Part shown: positions 56,570-64,000 of the stretch, one piece after another | Layout: every line of letters begins with the position of its first letter | How positions within the stretch are numbered: the first letter of the stretch is position 1 | Source of the DNA: Vannielia litorea | Lineage (GTDB): Bacteria > Pseudomonadota > Alphaproteobacteria > Rhodobacterales > Rhodobacteraceae | DNA: 64,000 nt | Assembly: GCF_900142295.1 (NCBI RefSeq) | Contig: NZ_FSRL01000001.1 | Location: 2,418,001-2,482,000, forward strand | Reading direction: 5' to 3' | The notes under the pieces: model-generated | Database searches by the model: none | Seen by the model: only the letters and a program-made list of their open reading frames with translations | Told to the model about the DNA's origin: nothing | Made by a program: the position numbers and the translations under genes

Positions 56570-57745
56570 TCAGCGATCCTGCCCCGGATCAAAAATGTAG
56601 CCGTCGAAGAACGAATCCGCAGGCAGGGTGAGTCGCCCCGAGGGCGAGGCGGCGGGGGTGTCTTCATGCAGCGCACCCTCCATCCGCTCGGAGGCGCCGG
56701 GCATGTCGGCGGTGGTGGCGGCGAGGTGCTGGCGGTAGAGGTCGGAGCGGAACACGCGCCGCCCTTCGGCCTGCGCGGCGGGACGGTCGAGCCCGGTTCG
56801 GGCGGCGATCCGGTCGGCGATGAGCGCGCCGGTGGAGCGCCAGGGAAAGGTCGCGGCCCCCTCGAAGAAGGCGAGGTAGCGCGGCACGGAGCGCATGTCG
56901 CCCTTCTGGCTCACGATGAGCCGCCCCGAGAGCGCCCGCTCGATCAGCTCGGCCGGGGTGTCGAGATAGGGCTTGCGGGCGAGGATCTCGGCGGCGGTCA
57001 TCCGGTTTTCGGGCTGGCCCAGCCAGCGGTTCGCCCGCCAGATGGCCCGCATCAGGCGCCCGGTGAGCTCGGGCTCGGTCTCGGCCCAGTCATGCCGCAC
57101 GGCCAGCACCTTCTCGGGGGCGAAGCGGCGGATGGCGGTGCCTGGCAGCAGCAGCTCCCCTGCCCCGCTCTCCACCGCCAGCGTGCCCCAGGGCGCGCCG
57201 ACGCAGAAGGCCTCGATCTCGCCGGCGGCAAGGGCCTCGGCCATCAGCGGCGGCGGAACGGTATGGACCGAGAGCGCCTGCGGCACGGCGAAGCCCAGCG
57301 CGCCGAGCCAGTGATAGAGCAGCTCGGCGTGGCCGGAAAAGGGAAAGGGCACGCCCATCCGCAGCCCCTCGGGCCGCGCGGCCAGCAGCGCGCGCCCGGC
57401 AGCGGCGGCATCGTCGAAGTCGAAGGGGTGGCCCGCGTCGCGCATCTCGCGGGCAAGGGCCGCGGAGACGCCGATGGCATTGCCGTTGACCGAGAGCACC
57501 TGCAGCACGTCGAGCCGGATGCCCGAGCCGCCCAAGCCCAGCGCGGCGGCCACCGGCATGGGCGCCAGCATGTGCGCGGCCTCGACCTGGCCCAGCGAGA
57601 CCATGTCGCGCAGGGTCGACCAGGAGGCGGCGGGACGCAGGGTGAGCGCCAGACCTTCGGCCTCGGCAAAGCCGATCTCGCGGGCGATCACCAGGGGGGC
57701 GGCATCGACCAGCGGGATGAACCCGGCGGACAGGGGCGCGCTCAC
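56570..57745 (-). CDS. nasS: Nitrate sensor NasS
   Basis: A 391-residue NrtA-like protein without a signal peptide, hence cytoplasmic. It begins directly with LSAGFIPLVDAAPLVIAREI, and ligand-pocket segments match NrtA (VEAAHMLAPMPVAAALGLGG; FCVGAPWGTLAVESG). In related bacteria NasS binds NasT in the absence of nitrate or nitrite and releases it when they bind. Its start overlaps the nasT stop by four bases, fitting stoichiometric production. About 270 bases of leader separate it from nrtA. Confidence 0.92.
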   Translation of the reverse strand: MSAPLSAGFIPLVDAAPLVIAREIGFAEAEGLALTLRPAASWSTLRDMVSLGQVEAAHMLAPMPVAAALGLGGSGIRLDVLQVLSVNGNAIGVSAALAREMRDAGHPFDFDDAAAAGRALLAARPEGLRMGVPFPFSGHAELLYHWLGALGFAVPQALSVHTVPPPLMAEALAAGEIEAFCVGAPWGTLAVESGAGELLLPGTAIRRFAPEKVLAVRHDWAETEPELTGRLMRAIWRANRWLGQPENRMTAAEILARKPYLDTPAELIERALSGRLIVSQKGDMRSVPRYLAFFEGAATFPWRSTGALIADRIAARTGLDRPAAQAEGRRVFRSDLYRQHLAATTADMPGASERMEGALHEDTPAASPSGRLTLPADSFFDGYIFDPGQDR

Positions 57746-58326
57746 GAGAGCAACCCGGCGGCGGTGACGAGGCTTTGCGCCACGTCGGCGAGCTTGACGC
57801 CCTGGTCCATCGCGGCCTTGCGCAGCAGCGCGTAGGCCTGGTCCTCGTCGAGCCCCTTGGCCTTCATCAGCAGGCCCTTGGCGCGGTCGATGATCTTGCG
57901 CTCCTCCAGCGCCTGCCGGGTCGCCTTCAGCTCGGCGCGCATCTGGGAGAACATGTGGAAGCGGGCGATGGCGGCATCCATGATCGGCTTGATCCGGTCG
58001 GGGCGCAGCCCGTCCACGACATAGGCCGAGACGCCGGCCTCGATCGCGGCGCGGGTGAGCCCGGCATCGTCGCGGTCGACGAAGAGCGCCACGGGCCGGT
58101 CCATCGGGCCGGAGGCGAGGGTGAGCTCCTCGAGCATGTCGCGGGAGGGGGCGGCCACATCGACCAGCACGACATCGGGGTTGAGTTCGGAGATGCGGCG
58201 GGAGAGACCGGTGACCTCGGAGATCACGCTCACGTCGAAGTCGCCCGCCTCACGCAGGCTGTCGACGATGAGGAGGGCCCGTTCACGGTCGGCCTCGACG
58301 ACGATGATGGAGAGTTTGTCCGGCAT
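57742..58326 (-). CDS. nasT: Antiterminator NasT
   Basis: A 194-residue two-domain protein. Residues 1-125 form a receiver-like domain (SIIVVEADRERALLIVDSLR), though the usual acidic pocket is modified and phosphorylation is not needed in known NasT. The C-terminal ANTAR RNA-binding domain is at about 130-190 (ERKIIDRAKGLLMKAKGLDE and DQAYALLRKAAMDQ). It would bind the hexaloop hairpins upstream of nrtA. First gene of the nas locus; the 156 bases before it must hold its promoter, but I see no clear motif there. Confidence 0.93.
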   Translation of the reverse strand: MPDKLSIIVVEADRERALLIVDSLREAGDFDVSVISEVTGLSRRISELNPDVVLVDVAAPSRDMLEELTLASGPMDRPVALFVDRDDAGLTRAAIEAGVSAYVVDGLRPDRIKPIMDAAIARFHMFSQMRAELKATRQALEERKIIDRAKGLLMKAKGLDEDQAYALLRKAAMDQGVKLADVAQSLVTAAGLLS

Positions 58327-58482
58327 GTCCGCAGTTCCGAAGTGGCCGGACCTGCCTATGCTGCGCCGCAGCGAGCAACAAGTGGCGGCGGGGTGGCCCG
58401 CGCGGCGGCGGATCGGCGCGGGCGGCGGCTGCGCAAGGAGTGTGCGAATCGCCCGGAAAGCAGGCGGAGCGCGAAAGCGGTG

Positions 58483-59256
58483 CTAGCGGATCGCGCCCAG
58501 GGAGCTTGCCAGCAGGTGCTGGGTGTAGGGGTGGTTGGCCTCAAGCTTGCGCATCTCGGCCACGCCCAGCTCCTCGACGATCTCGCCCTGCTGCATCACC
58601 GCCACCTGCCCGCACATGTGGCCGACCACGCCGAGGTCGTGGCTGACCATCAGGTAGGTGAGGCCCATGTCGGTGCGCAGGTCCGACAGCAGGTTGAGGA
58701 TTTCGGCCTGCACCGAGACGTCGAGCGCCGAGGTGGGCTCGTCGAGCAGCAGGATGCGCGGCTCGGGGGCGAGCGCGCGGGCGATGGCGACGCGCTGCCG
58801 CTGGCCGCCCGAAAGCTGGTGCGGGTAGCGGAAGCGGAAGCCCTTGCCGAGACCCACCGAGTCGAGCAGGCGGGTGATGCGGGCGTCGATATCGGAGAAG
58901 CCGTGCAGTTGCAGGGTTTCGCCCAGCACCCGGTCGACCGTGTGGCGCGGGTGGAGTGAGGCATAGGGATCCTGGAACACCATCTGCACGGTCTTGTAGA
59001 ACTGCTTGCTGCGGCCCCTTGGGTGCAGGCTCTCGCCGGCAACCGAAATCGCGCCGTCCCAGCTTTCGACCAGCCCGGCGATGGCGCGCAGCACGGTGGA
59101 TTTGCCCGAGCCGCTCTCGCCCACCAGCCCGAAGCTTTGGCCCTCCACCACGGCGAGGTTCACGCCCTTGACGGCGACGTTGCGCGCGGCGCCCTCGCCG
59201 AACCAGACGCGGAGATTGCGGATGTCGATCGCGTCGCCCTTGCCTGCCGTGGTCAT
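58483..59256 (-). CDS. Dipeptide/oligopeptide ABC transporter ATPase (DppF type)
   Basis: A 257-residue ATPase. Walker A GESGSGKSTVL, Q-loop MVFQDPYASLHPRHTV (the DPYASLxPR form typical of Dpp/Opp), signature LSGGQRQRVAIARAL, Walker B ILLLDEPTSALD and H-loop VSHDLGVV. It lacks the C-terminal oligopeptide-transporter iron-sulfur extension of some relatives. Last gene of the operon; start overlaps the previous ATPase stop by four bases. Cytoplasmic, works as a heterodimer with the DppD-type ATPase. Confidence 0.9.
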   Translation of the reverse strand: MTTAGKGDAIDIRNLRVWFGEGAARNVAVKGVNLAVVEGQSFGLVGESGSGKSTVLRAIAGLVESWDGAISVAGESLHPRGRSKQFYKTVQMVFQDPYASLHPRHTVDRVLGETLQLHGFSDIDARITRLLDSVGLGKGFRFRYPHQLSGGQRQRVAIARALAPEPRILLLDEPTSALDVSVQAEILNLLSDLRTDMGLTYLMVSHDLGVVGHMCGQVAVMQQGEIVEELGVAEMRKLEANHPYTQHLLASSLGAIR

Positions 59257-60110
59257 CGCGCACTCACCGAGGGGGCCTCGCGCCAGGCGGGGTCGCGTTG
59301 CAGCACCTCGAGCCTGTCGCGGGGGTGTTCGAGATCGGGCACCGCGTTGAGCAACCCGCGGGTGTAGGGGTGGCGCGCCTCGCCCAGCTTGCCGGCCTCG
59401 CAGACCTCGACGATCCGCCCGGCGTACATCACCGCCACGCGGTCGCAGAAGTTGGCAACGAGGTTGAGATCGTGGCTGATGAAGATCAGGCCCATGCCGC
59501 GATCCTTCACCAGCTTGTCCATGATCTCCAGCACCTGGAGCTGCACCGAGACATCGAGCGCCGAGGTGGGCTCGTCGGCGATGAGGATCTCGGGGTCGGG
59601 GATGAGCATCATGGCGATCATGATGCGCTGGCCCATGCCGCCCGAGACCTCGTGGGGGTAGAGCTTGAGCACGCGCTCGGGCTCGCGGATGGCCACCGCA
59701 TCGAGCATCTCGAGCGCACGGGCGCGGGCCTCGCGGCGGCTCACCCTCTCATGGGTCGTCAGGGCCTCGACCATCTGCTGCTCGACGGTCATCACCGGGT
59801 TCAGCGAGAACTTCGGGTCCTGCATGATCATCGAGGCATGGGCGCCGCGGATGCTGCGCATGTCCTTCTCGGTGGCGGTCAGCAGGTTGGTCTCGCCCAT
59901 CTGCATCCGGTCGGCCTCGACGAAGCCGGGCTTGCGGATGAGCTTGAGCAGGGCGCGGCCGGTCATGGACTTGCCCGAGCCGGATTCTCCGACGATCCCG
60001 AGGCGCTCGCGGCCGAGCGAGAAGGAGATGCCGCGCACCGCATCGAAGATGCCGTTGCGGGTGGGAAACCGGACCCAGAGGTTCTCGACGTCGAGCAGGG
60101 TGTCGCTCAC
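59253..60110 (-). CDS. Dipeptide/oligopeptide ABC transporter ATPase (DppD type)
   Basis: A 285-residue ATPase. Walker A GESGSGKSMTG (Met replaces the usual Thr/Val after Ser), MIMQDPKFSLNPVMTVEQQM, signature VSGGMGQRIMIAMML, Walker B ILIADEPTSALD and the C-terminal oligopeptide extension RHPYTRGLLNAVPDLEHPRD. Start is GTG at 60110, which overlaps the permease TGA as GTGA; longer in-frame readings run into the permease gene. Partner of the DppF-type ATPase. Confidence 0.9.
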   Translation of the reverse strand: MSDTLLDVENLWVRFPTRNGIFDAVRGISFSLGRERLGIVGESGSGKSMTGRALLKLIRKPGFVEADRMQMGETNLLTATEKDMRSIRGAHASMIMQDPKFSLNPVMTVEQQMVEALTTHERVSRREARARALEMLDAVAIREPERVLKLYPHEVSGGMGQRIMIAMMLIPDPEILIADEPTSALDVSVQLQVLEIMDKLVKDRGMGLIFISHDLNLVANFCDRVAVMYAGRIVEVCEAGKLGEARHPYTRGLLNAVPDLEHPRDRLEVLQRDPAWREAPSVSAR

Positions 60111-61039
60111 GACTTGCTCTCCTTGGGGTCCAGCACGTCGCGCAGCCCGTCGCCCAGCAGGTTGAAGGCCAGCGAAATGGCGAAGATGGCGAGGCCGGGG
60201 ATGGTGGCGACCCACCAGTAATCGAGAATGTACTTGCGGCCCTCCGAGACCATCGCGCCCCATTCCGGCGAGGGCGGCTGCGCGCCGAGGCCGAGAAAGC
60301 CCAGGCCCGCCGCCGTGAGGATGATGCCGGCCATGTCGAGCGTGACGCGGATGACCAGCGACGAGATGCAGAGCGGCCAGACGTGGCGGGTGATGATCCG
60401 CACGGCCCCTGCCCCTTGCAGGCGGATGGCGTGAATATAGTCGGAGTTGCGGATCGTCAGGGTCTCGGCGCGGGCGATCCGGGCATAGGGCGGCCATGCG
60501 GTGAGCGAGATCGCGAGCACCGCGTTTTCGATCCCCGCGCCCAGGGCGGCCACGAAGGCCAGCGCCAGGATGAGCCGCGGAAAGGCGAGGAAGATATCGG
60601 TGAAGCGCATCAGCACCACGTCGAGCCAGCCGCCGGCGTAGCCTGCGATGGTGCCGATGATGAGGCCGAGCAGAGGGGCCACCAGCGCCACCAGCGCCAC
60701 GATGTAGAGCGAGATCCGCGCGCCGTAGAGCAGGCGGGAGTAGATGTCGCGCCCCAGGCTGTCGGTGCCGAGGATGTAGCCCTCGGAGCCGGGCGGCAGG
60801 AGCCGCGCGCCGAGATCCTGCGAGAAGGGATCGTGGCTGGCCAGCAGCGGCGCGAAGGCGGCGCAGAAGATGAGGAAGAGCAGCACCAGCAGGCCGAACA
60901 TCGCCAGCGTGTTGCCGCGCAGGTTGGTCCAGCCGGCATACCAGGCCGCGGCGCGGGCCTGGCGGCGCGAGGTGGGCGCATCGGTCAGCAGCCATTCGCG
61001 CCAGCCTGGCTTGGGGGCGGGGTTGGGAAGTTCCGTCAT
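60107..61039 (-). CDS. Dipeptide ABC transporter permease (DppC type)
   Basis: A 310-residue inner-membrane permease. An N-terminal membrane segment (LAMFGLLVLLFLIFCAAFAP) follows a hydrophilic start, then the long loop with GSEGYILGTDSLGRDIYSRL, the DppC/OppC signature at about residue 95, and the EAA loop YIHAIRLQGAGAVRIITRHV near residue 205. Overlaps the DppB-type and DppD-type genes by four bases each. Confidence 0.92.
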   Translation of the reverse strand: MTELPNPAPKPGWREWLLTDAPTSRRQARAAAWYAGWTNLRGNTLAMFGLLVLLFLIFCAAFAPLLASHDPFSQDLGARLLPPGSEGYILGTDSLGRDIYSRLLYGARISLYIVALVALVAPLLGLIIGTIAGYAGGWLDVVLMRFTDIFLAFPRLILALAFVAALGAGIENAVLAISLTAWPPYARIARAETLTIRNSDYIHAIRLQGAGAVRIITRHVWPLCISSLVIRVTLDMAGIILTAAGLGFLGLGAQPPSPEWGAMVSEGRKYILDYWWVATIPGLAIFAISLAFNLLGDGLRDVLDPKESKS

Positions 61040-62094
61040 TTCGCCCTCGGGTCGAAGAAGCGGTAGAGCAGGTCGGAAAAGATGTTGAGCCCCACGAAGA
61101 TGGTGCCGATCACCACGGTGCCGCCGAGGACGGAGTTCATGTCATTGGCCAGCAGCGAGGTGGTGATGTAGCTTCCGAGCCCCGGCCACGCGAAGATGAT
61201 CTCGGTCAGCACCGAGCCTTCGAGCAGGTTGGCGTAGGCCAGGGCGATCACGGTGATGAGCTGGATGCGGATGTTGCGGAAGGCGTGGCGCCAGATCACC
61301 TTGCGCTCCGACAGGCCCTTGACCCGCGCGGTCGTCACATACTCGGAGTTCAGCTGCTCCAGCATGAACGAGCGCGTCATCCGGCTGATGTAGGCGAGGC
61401 TGTAGTAGCCCAGCAGGCAGGCTGGCAGGATGATGTGGCCGAAGGCATCCTTGAACACGGTCCAGTCGCCGGCGATGGCGCTGTCGACCAGCAGCAGGCC
61501 GGTGCGCTCTGGCACGAGGCCCTGGAAGAACACGCCGAGCCGGCCCGGCCCCTCGACCCAGTCGAGGATGCCGTAGAAGATCAGCAGGCCCACGAGCCCG
61601 AGCCAGAAGATCGGCATGGAGTAACCGATGAGGCCAACAAAGCGGGCCAGCTGGTCGATCCAGCTTCCGCGATAGACGGCGGCCATGACACCGAGCGGCA
61701 CGCCCAGGACGATGCCGATGATGGTGCCCAGCGTCGCCAGCTCCAGCGTGGCCGGGAAGACGCGCGCGATATCGGTGGTCACCGGCTGGCCGGTGCGGAT
61801 GGACTTGCCGAAATCGCCCGAGAGCACATCGCGCACGTAGATGTAGAACTGTTCGATCAGGCTCTTGTCGAGGCCGAGCTCCTTGAAGGCGGCATCATAC
61901 TGCGCCTGGGTCGCCCGCTCGCCGATGACGGCGAGAACCGGGTCGATCGGCATGACGCGGCCGATCATGAAGGTCACGAACAAAAGACCCAACAAGGTGA
62001 CGGCCACGGTCAGCAGCGTGGCGGCCAGCTTCTTGAGCCAGGGAGGGAGGACCGGCCCGCGCCGGTCCTCCGAGTGCTGTGTCACGTCCGTCAC
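61036..62094 (-). CDS. Dipeptide ABC transporter permease (DppB type)
   Basis: A 352-residue inner-membrane permease. First membrane segment LLTVAVTLLGLLFVTFMIGR, then MPIDPVLAVIGERATQAQYD (the P-G-D-like DppB/OppB loop), QLARFVGLIGYSMPIFWLGL, and the EAA loop YVTTARVKGLSERKVIWRHA. The C-terminal segment VLTEIIFAWPGLGSYITTSL is a family hallmark. The stop of the binding-protein gene is directly adjacent (62095), and it overlaps the DppC-type gene by four bases. Confidence 0.92.
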   Translation of the reverse strand: MTDVTQHSEDRRGPVLPPWLKKLAATLLTVAVTLLGLLFVTFMIGRVMPIDPVLAVIGERATQAQYDAAFKELGLDKSLIEQFYIYVRDVLSGDFGKSIRTGQPVTTDIARVFPATLELATLGTIIGIVLGVPLGVMAAVYRGSWIDQLARFVGLIGYSMPIFWLGLVGLLIFYGILDWVEGPGRLGVFFQGLVPERTGLLLVDSAIAGDWTVFKDAFGHIILPACLLGYYSLAYISRMTRSFMLEQLNSEYVTTARVKGLSERKVIWRHAFRNIRIQLITVIALAYANLLEGSVLTEIIFAWPGLGSYITTSLLANDMNSVLGGTVVIGTIFVGLNIFSDLLYRFFDPRAK

Positions 62095-63696
62095 TTACTT
62101 GGTCACGACCCAGTAGGAGACGGCGGTGGTGGCGCCACCCACGACCCAGTTCTCGACGTTGGAGCGCAGGCCCGACTGTTCGATCCGCTGGAACATGATC
62201 CCGAAGGGGGCCTCCTGCTGGAACTTGGCCTGGCTGTCGAGATACATCTGCTTGCGGGTCTCGGTGTCGTTCTCGACCACGGCGGCGAGGGTGCCCTCGT
62301 TGAAGGCGGCCGCATCCCAGGCGTTGCGCCAGGCGAGGTAGCCGGTGTTGCCGGCCTCGTCGGCGTTGTCGGGGTTGGCGGCGAAGGTGCCGGCGTTGGT
62401 GTTGGGGTCGGGATAGTCCGGGCCCCAGGCGCCGACGTAGATGTCATGCTCGCGGGCGCGGTAGCGGTCGAGCGTTTGCGCCCCGGTGCCCACGATCAGC
62501 TCCACCTCGCAGCCGAGCTGGCCCCAGGTGTTTTGCAGCGACTGGGCGATGTCCATCCGCTCCTGCGCCTCGCGGACCGAGATCTTGATCGGGCCGCAAT
62601 CGGGGTGGCCGCTCTCGGCGAGCGCCGCCTTGGCCTTGTCCATGTCGAAGGTGAAGGGCTTGTCCTCCAGCGCGCCGAGGAAGGTGAGCGGCAGGTAGGC
62701 CTGGTGCACGATCCACTGGCCCTTCAGGAAGCTGTCGGCCATGCCCTGGTAGTCGACCGACCACTTGAGCGCCTCGAGCACCTTGGGGTCGGAGAGCATC
62801 TCGTTCTTCTGGTTGGCCGACCAGTACATGATCTGGCCGCGCTGCTCGTCGAGCACCTTCACGCCGTCCATGCCCATGACACCCGCCACGTCTTCGGGCG
62901 AGAGGTTGCGGGCCACGTCGATGTCGCCGCGCTCGAGCTGGAGCCGCTGGGTGGCGCTCTCCTGGATGTGCTGGACGATGATCCGCTCCATCGCCGGCTT
63001 GTCGCCGTGATAGTTGGGGTTGAGGTCCATCAGCACGGATTCGTTGGGCTTCCACTCCACCACCTTGTAGGGGCCGGAGCCGGCGGTGTTGGTGCGCAGC
63101 CACTCGTTGCCCATGTCGCCGTCGACCTCGTTGGCCATGGCGGTTTCCATGTCGACGATGCCGCCGATGGTGGCGGTGAGGCAGTTGAGCACGAAGGACA
63201 GGGCATATTGCTTGTCGAGCGTGATCGAGACGGTCATGTCATCGGTGGCCTTCACCATCTCGTCCACGTTGTCGGCGGTGAGGCCGAACTGGGTGATGAT
63301 GAAGGAGGGCGTCTTGTCGAGCTTGACGGCGCGACGCAGCGAGAACTCCACGTCCTTGGCGGTCACCGGGTTGCCGGAGGAAAACACGTGCCCCTCGGCG
63401 ATCTTGAAGGTGATGGTCCGGCCGTCCTCGGAGAGCTCCCAGCTTTCGGCCAGCGAGGGCTGGTAGCCGGCGTCGAGGTCCATCGGGTCGAAGTTGACCA
63501 GCTTCTCGTAGACGTTGCGCGACACGTCGGCGCCGGCGAACTCGAAGCTCTCCTGCGGGTCGAAGGTCTTGATGTCGTCGATGCGGTTGGCGATCACCAG
63601 CATGTTGGGCGGTGTCTCGGCCAGAGCCGGGGCGGCCACGCCGCCCATGAGGGCCGCCACGAGGGCGGTGGTTCGCAGCAGTTTGCGATGTGTCAT
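62095..63696 (-). CDS. Dipeptide ABC transporter substrate-binding protein (SBP_bac_5)
   Basis: A 533-residue periplasmic peptide-binding protein. Sec signal HRKLLRTTALVAALMGGVAAP followed by ALA; no lipobox. FDPQESFEFAGADVSRNVYE, WELSEDGRTITFKIAEGHVF and TNTAGSGPYKVVEWKPNESV are the classic cluster C (DppA/OppA) segments. Start at the ATG at 63696 with GGGAG seven bases upstream. The neighbouring dipeptidase gene suggests dipeptides as substrate. Confidence 0.92.
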   Translation of the reverse strand: MTHRKLLRTTALVAALMGGVAAPALAETPPNMLVIANRIDDIKTFDPQESFEFAGADVSRNVYEKLVNFDPMDLDAGYQPSLAESWELSEDGRTITFKIAEGHVFSSGNPVTAKDVEFSLRRAVKLDKTPSFIITQFGLTADNVDEMVKATDDMTVSITLDKQYALSFVLNCLTATIGGIVDMETAMANEVDGDMGNEWLRTNTAGSGPYKVVEWKPNESVLMDLNPNYHGDKPAMERIIVQHIQESATQRLQLERGDIDVARNLSPEDVAGVMGMDGVKVLDEQRGQIMYWSANQKNEMLSDPKVLEALKWSVDYQGMADSFLKGQWIVHQAYLPLTFLGALEDKPFTFDMDKAKAALAESGHPDCGPIKISVREAQERMDIAQSLQNTWGQLGCEVELIVGTGAQTLDRYRAREHDIYVGAWGPDYPDPNTNAGTFAANPDNADEAGNTGYLAWRNAWDAAAFNEGTLAAVVENDTETRKQMYLDSQAKFQQEAPFGIMFQRIEQSGLRSNVENWVVGGATTAVSYWVVTK

Positions 63697-63756
63697 AGTC
63701 TGGGACTCCCTGTTGTTGATGCGGTCATTTGCCTGCCGCCTCATTCATGGATGGGG

Positions 63757-64000
63757 TCATTCTCCCCATGTCGCGCGCAACACGCGCAACCAGTTTTCAT
63801 GGGCCAGCTTCTGCATCAGAGCGTCATCCACCCCATGTTTGCGCAGCGCTGCCCGAAGATTGGGCAGTCCGGCACAATCGGTGATCTCCTGCGGGATGAG
63901 GGCGCCGTCGAAATCGGAGCCGAAGCCGACGCCATCCTCGCCGAGGAATTTTACCAGATGGTCAAGGTGACGCATCATCAGGTCAAGCGAAAAGTCGGCC
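63757..64000 (-). CDS. Membrane dipeptidase (peptidase M19), C-terminal fragment
   Basis: Eighty-one codons of an open frame that continues past the window end. The fragment ADFSLDLMMRHLDHLVKFLG, then GVGFGSDFDGALIP and the ending LMQKLAHENWLRVLRATWGE, match the C-terminus of renal-dipeptidase-type (PF01244) enzymes: GSDFDG lies in the zinc/substrate region and the x-x-x-G-x-N-W-x-R-V end is typical. It probably hydrolyses dipeptides imported or released near the transporter. It lies 60 bases upstream of the binding-protein gene and may be the first gene of that operon. Confidence 0.85.
   Translation of the reverse strand, partial: ADFSLDLMMRHLDHLVKFLGEDGVGFGSDFDGALIPQEITDCAGLPNLRAALRKHGVDDALMQKLAHENWLRVLRATWGE

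Overview
The window is GC-rich chromosomal DNA (about two thirds G+C by eye) from an alphaproteobacterium, most likely the Roseobacter group of the Rhodobacteraceae. This rests on gene style (Rhodobacter-type XdhABC, NasST-controlled nitrate assimilation, an ALDH16-type fused aldehyde dehydrogenase beside deoC, glucosylglycerate genes), dense ATGA-overlapped operons and strong codon bias. I see no rRNA, tRNA, CRISPR array, prophage or insertion sequence with a transposase. No gene-free stretch exceeds about 270 bases.

Layout. 1-7982: housekeeping and small genes (5' end of hisS, slyX, a lipoprotein, dnaE, glutaminase, two uncharacterised proteins, an ArsR regulator with two AHSA1-domain partners). 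8203-17833: a purine module, xdhABC followed by a BMP-type nucleoside ABC transporter with an extra 92-residue membrane protein. 17981-23979: EF-hand protein, rpe, deoC, the ALDH16-type dehydrogenase and a formamidase-like hydrolase, with several repeat elements between them. 24013-31854: two divergent units for envelope proteins, a caspase-like peptidase plus a small secreted partner on one side and an HtrA-like protease, a two-component system and a patatin lipoprotein on the other. 31859-38673: MeaB, HrpB, TruA, lipocalin and other lipoproteins, an aldo-keto reductase and a small membrane protein.

38926-42963 holds a probable glucosylglycerate module: MpgP-type phosphatase, GpgS-type synthase and, convergent to them, a GH13_18 phosphorylase. 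A 116-base element with perfect 16-base terminal inverted repeats and internal 11-base repeats sits between synthase and phosphorylase. A related copy lies near 23050.

43076-58326 is a complete assimilatory nitrate/nitrite locus on the minus strand: nasT, nasS, a leader with hexanucleotide-loop hairpins overlapping a terminator, nrtA, nrtB, fused nrtCD, a tandem-GAF protein, a 32-codon ORF, nirB, nirD, nasA, a TrpD2-like protein and cysG. The leader fits antitermination by NasT: nitrate sensed by NasS would free NasT to bind RNA and allow transcription into nrtA onwards.

58483-64000 is a dipeptide ABC transporter operon (dppA-B-C-D-F order along the minus strand) preceded by the C-terminal part of a membrane dipeptidase gene that runs off the window.

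The strongest leads are the NasST leader with three candidate hairpins, the iteron-containing inverted-repeat element, the glucosylglycerate cycle next to nitrogen assimilation, and the caspase/HtrA/two-component neighbourhood. None is proven novel from sequence alone.
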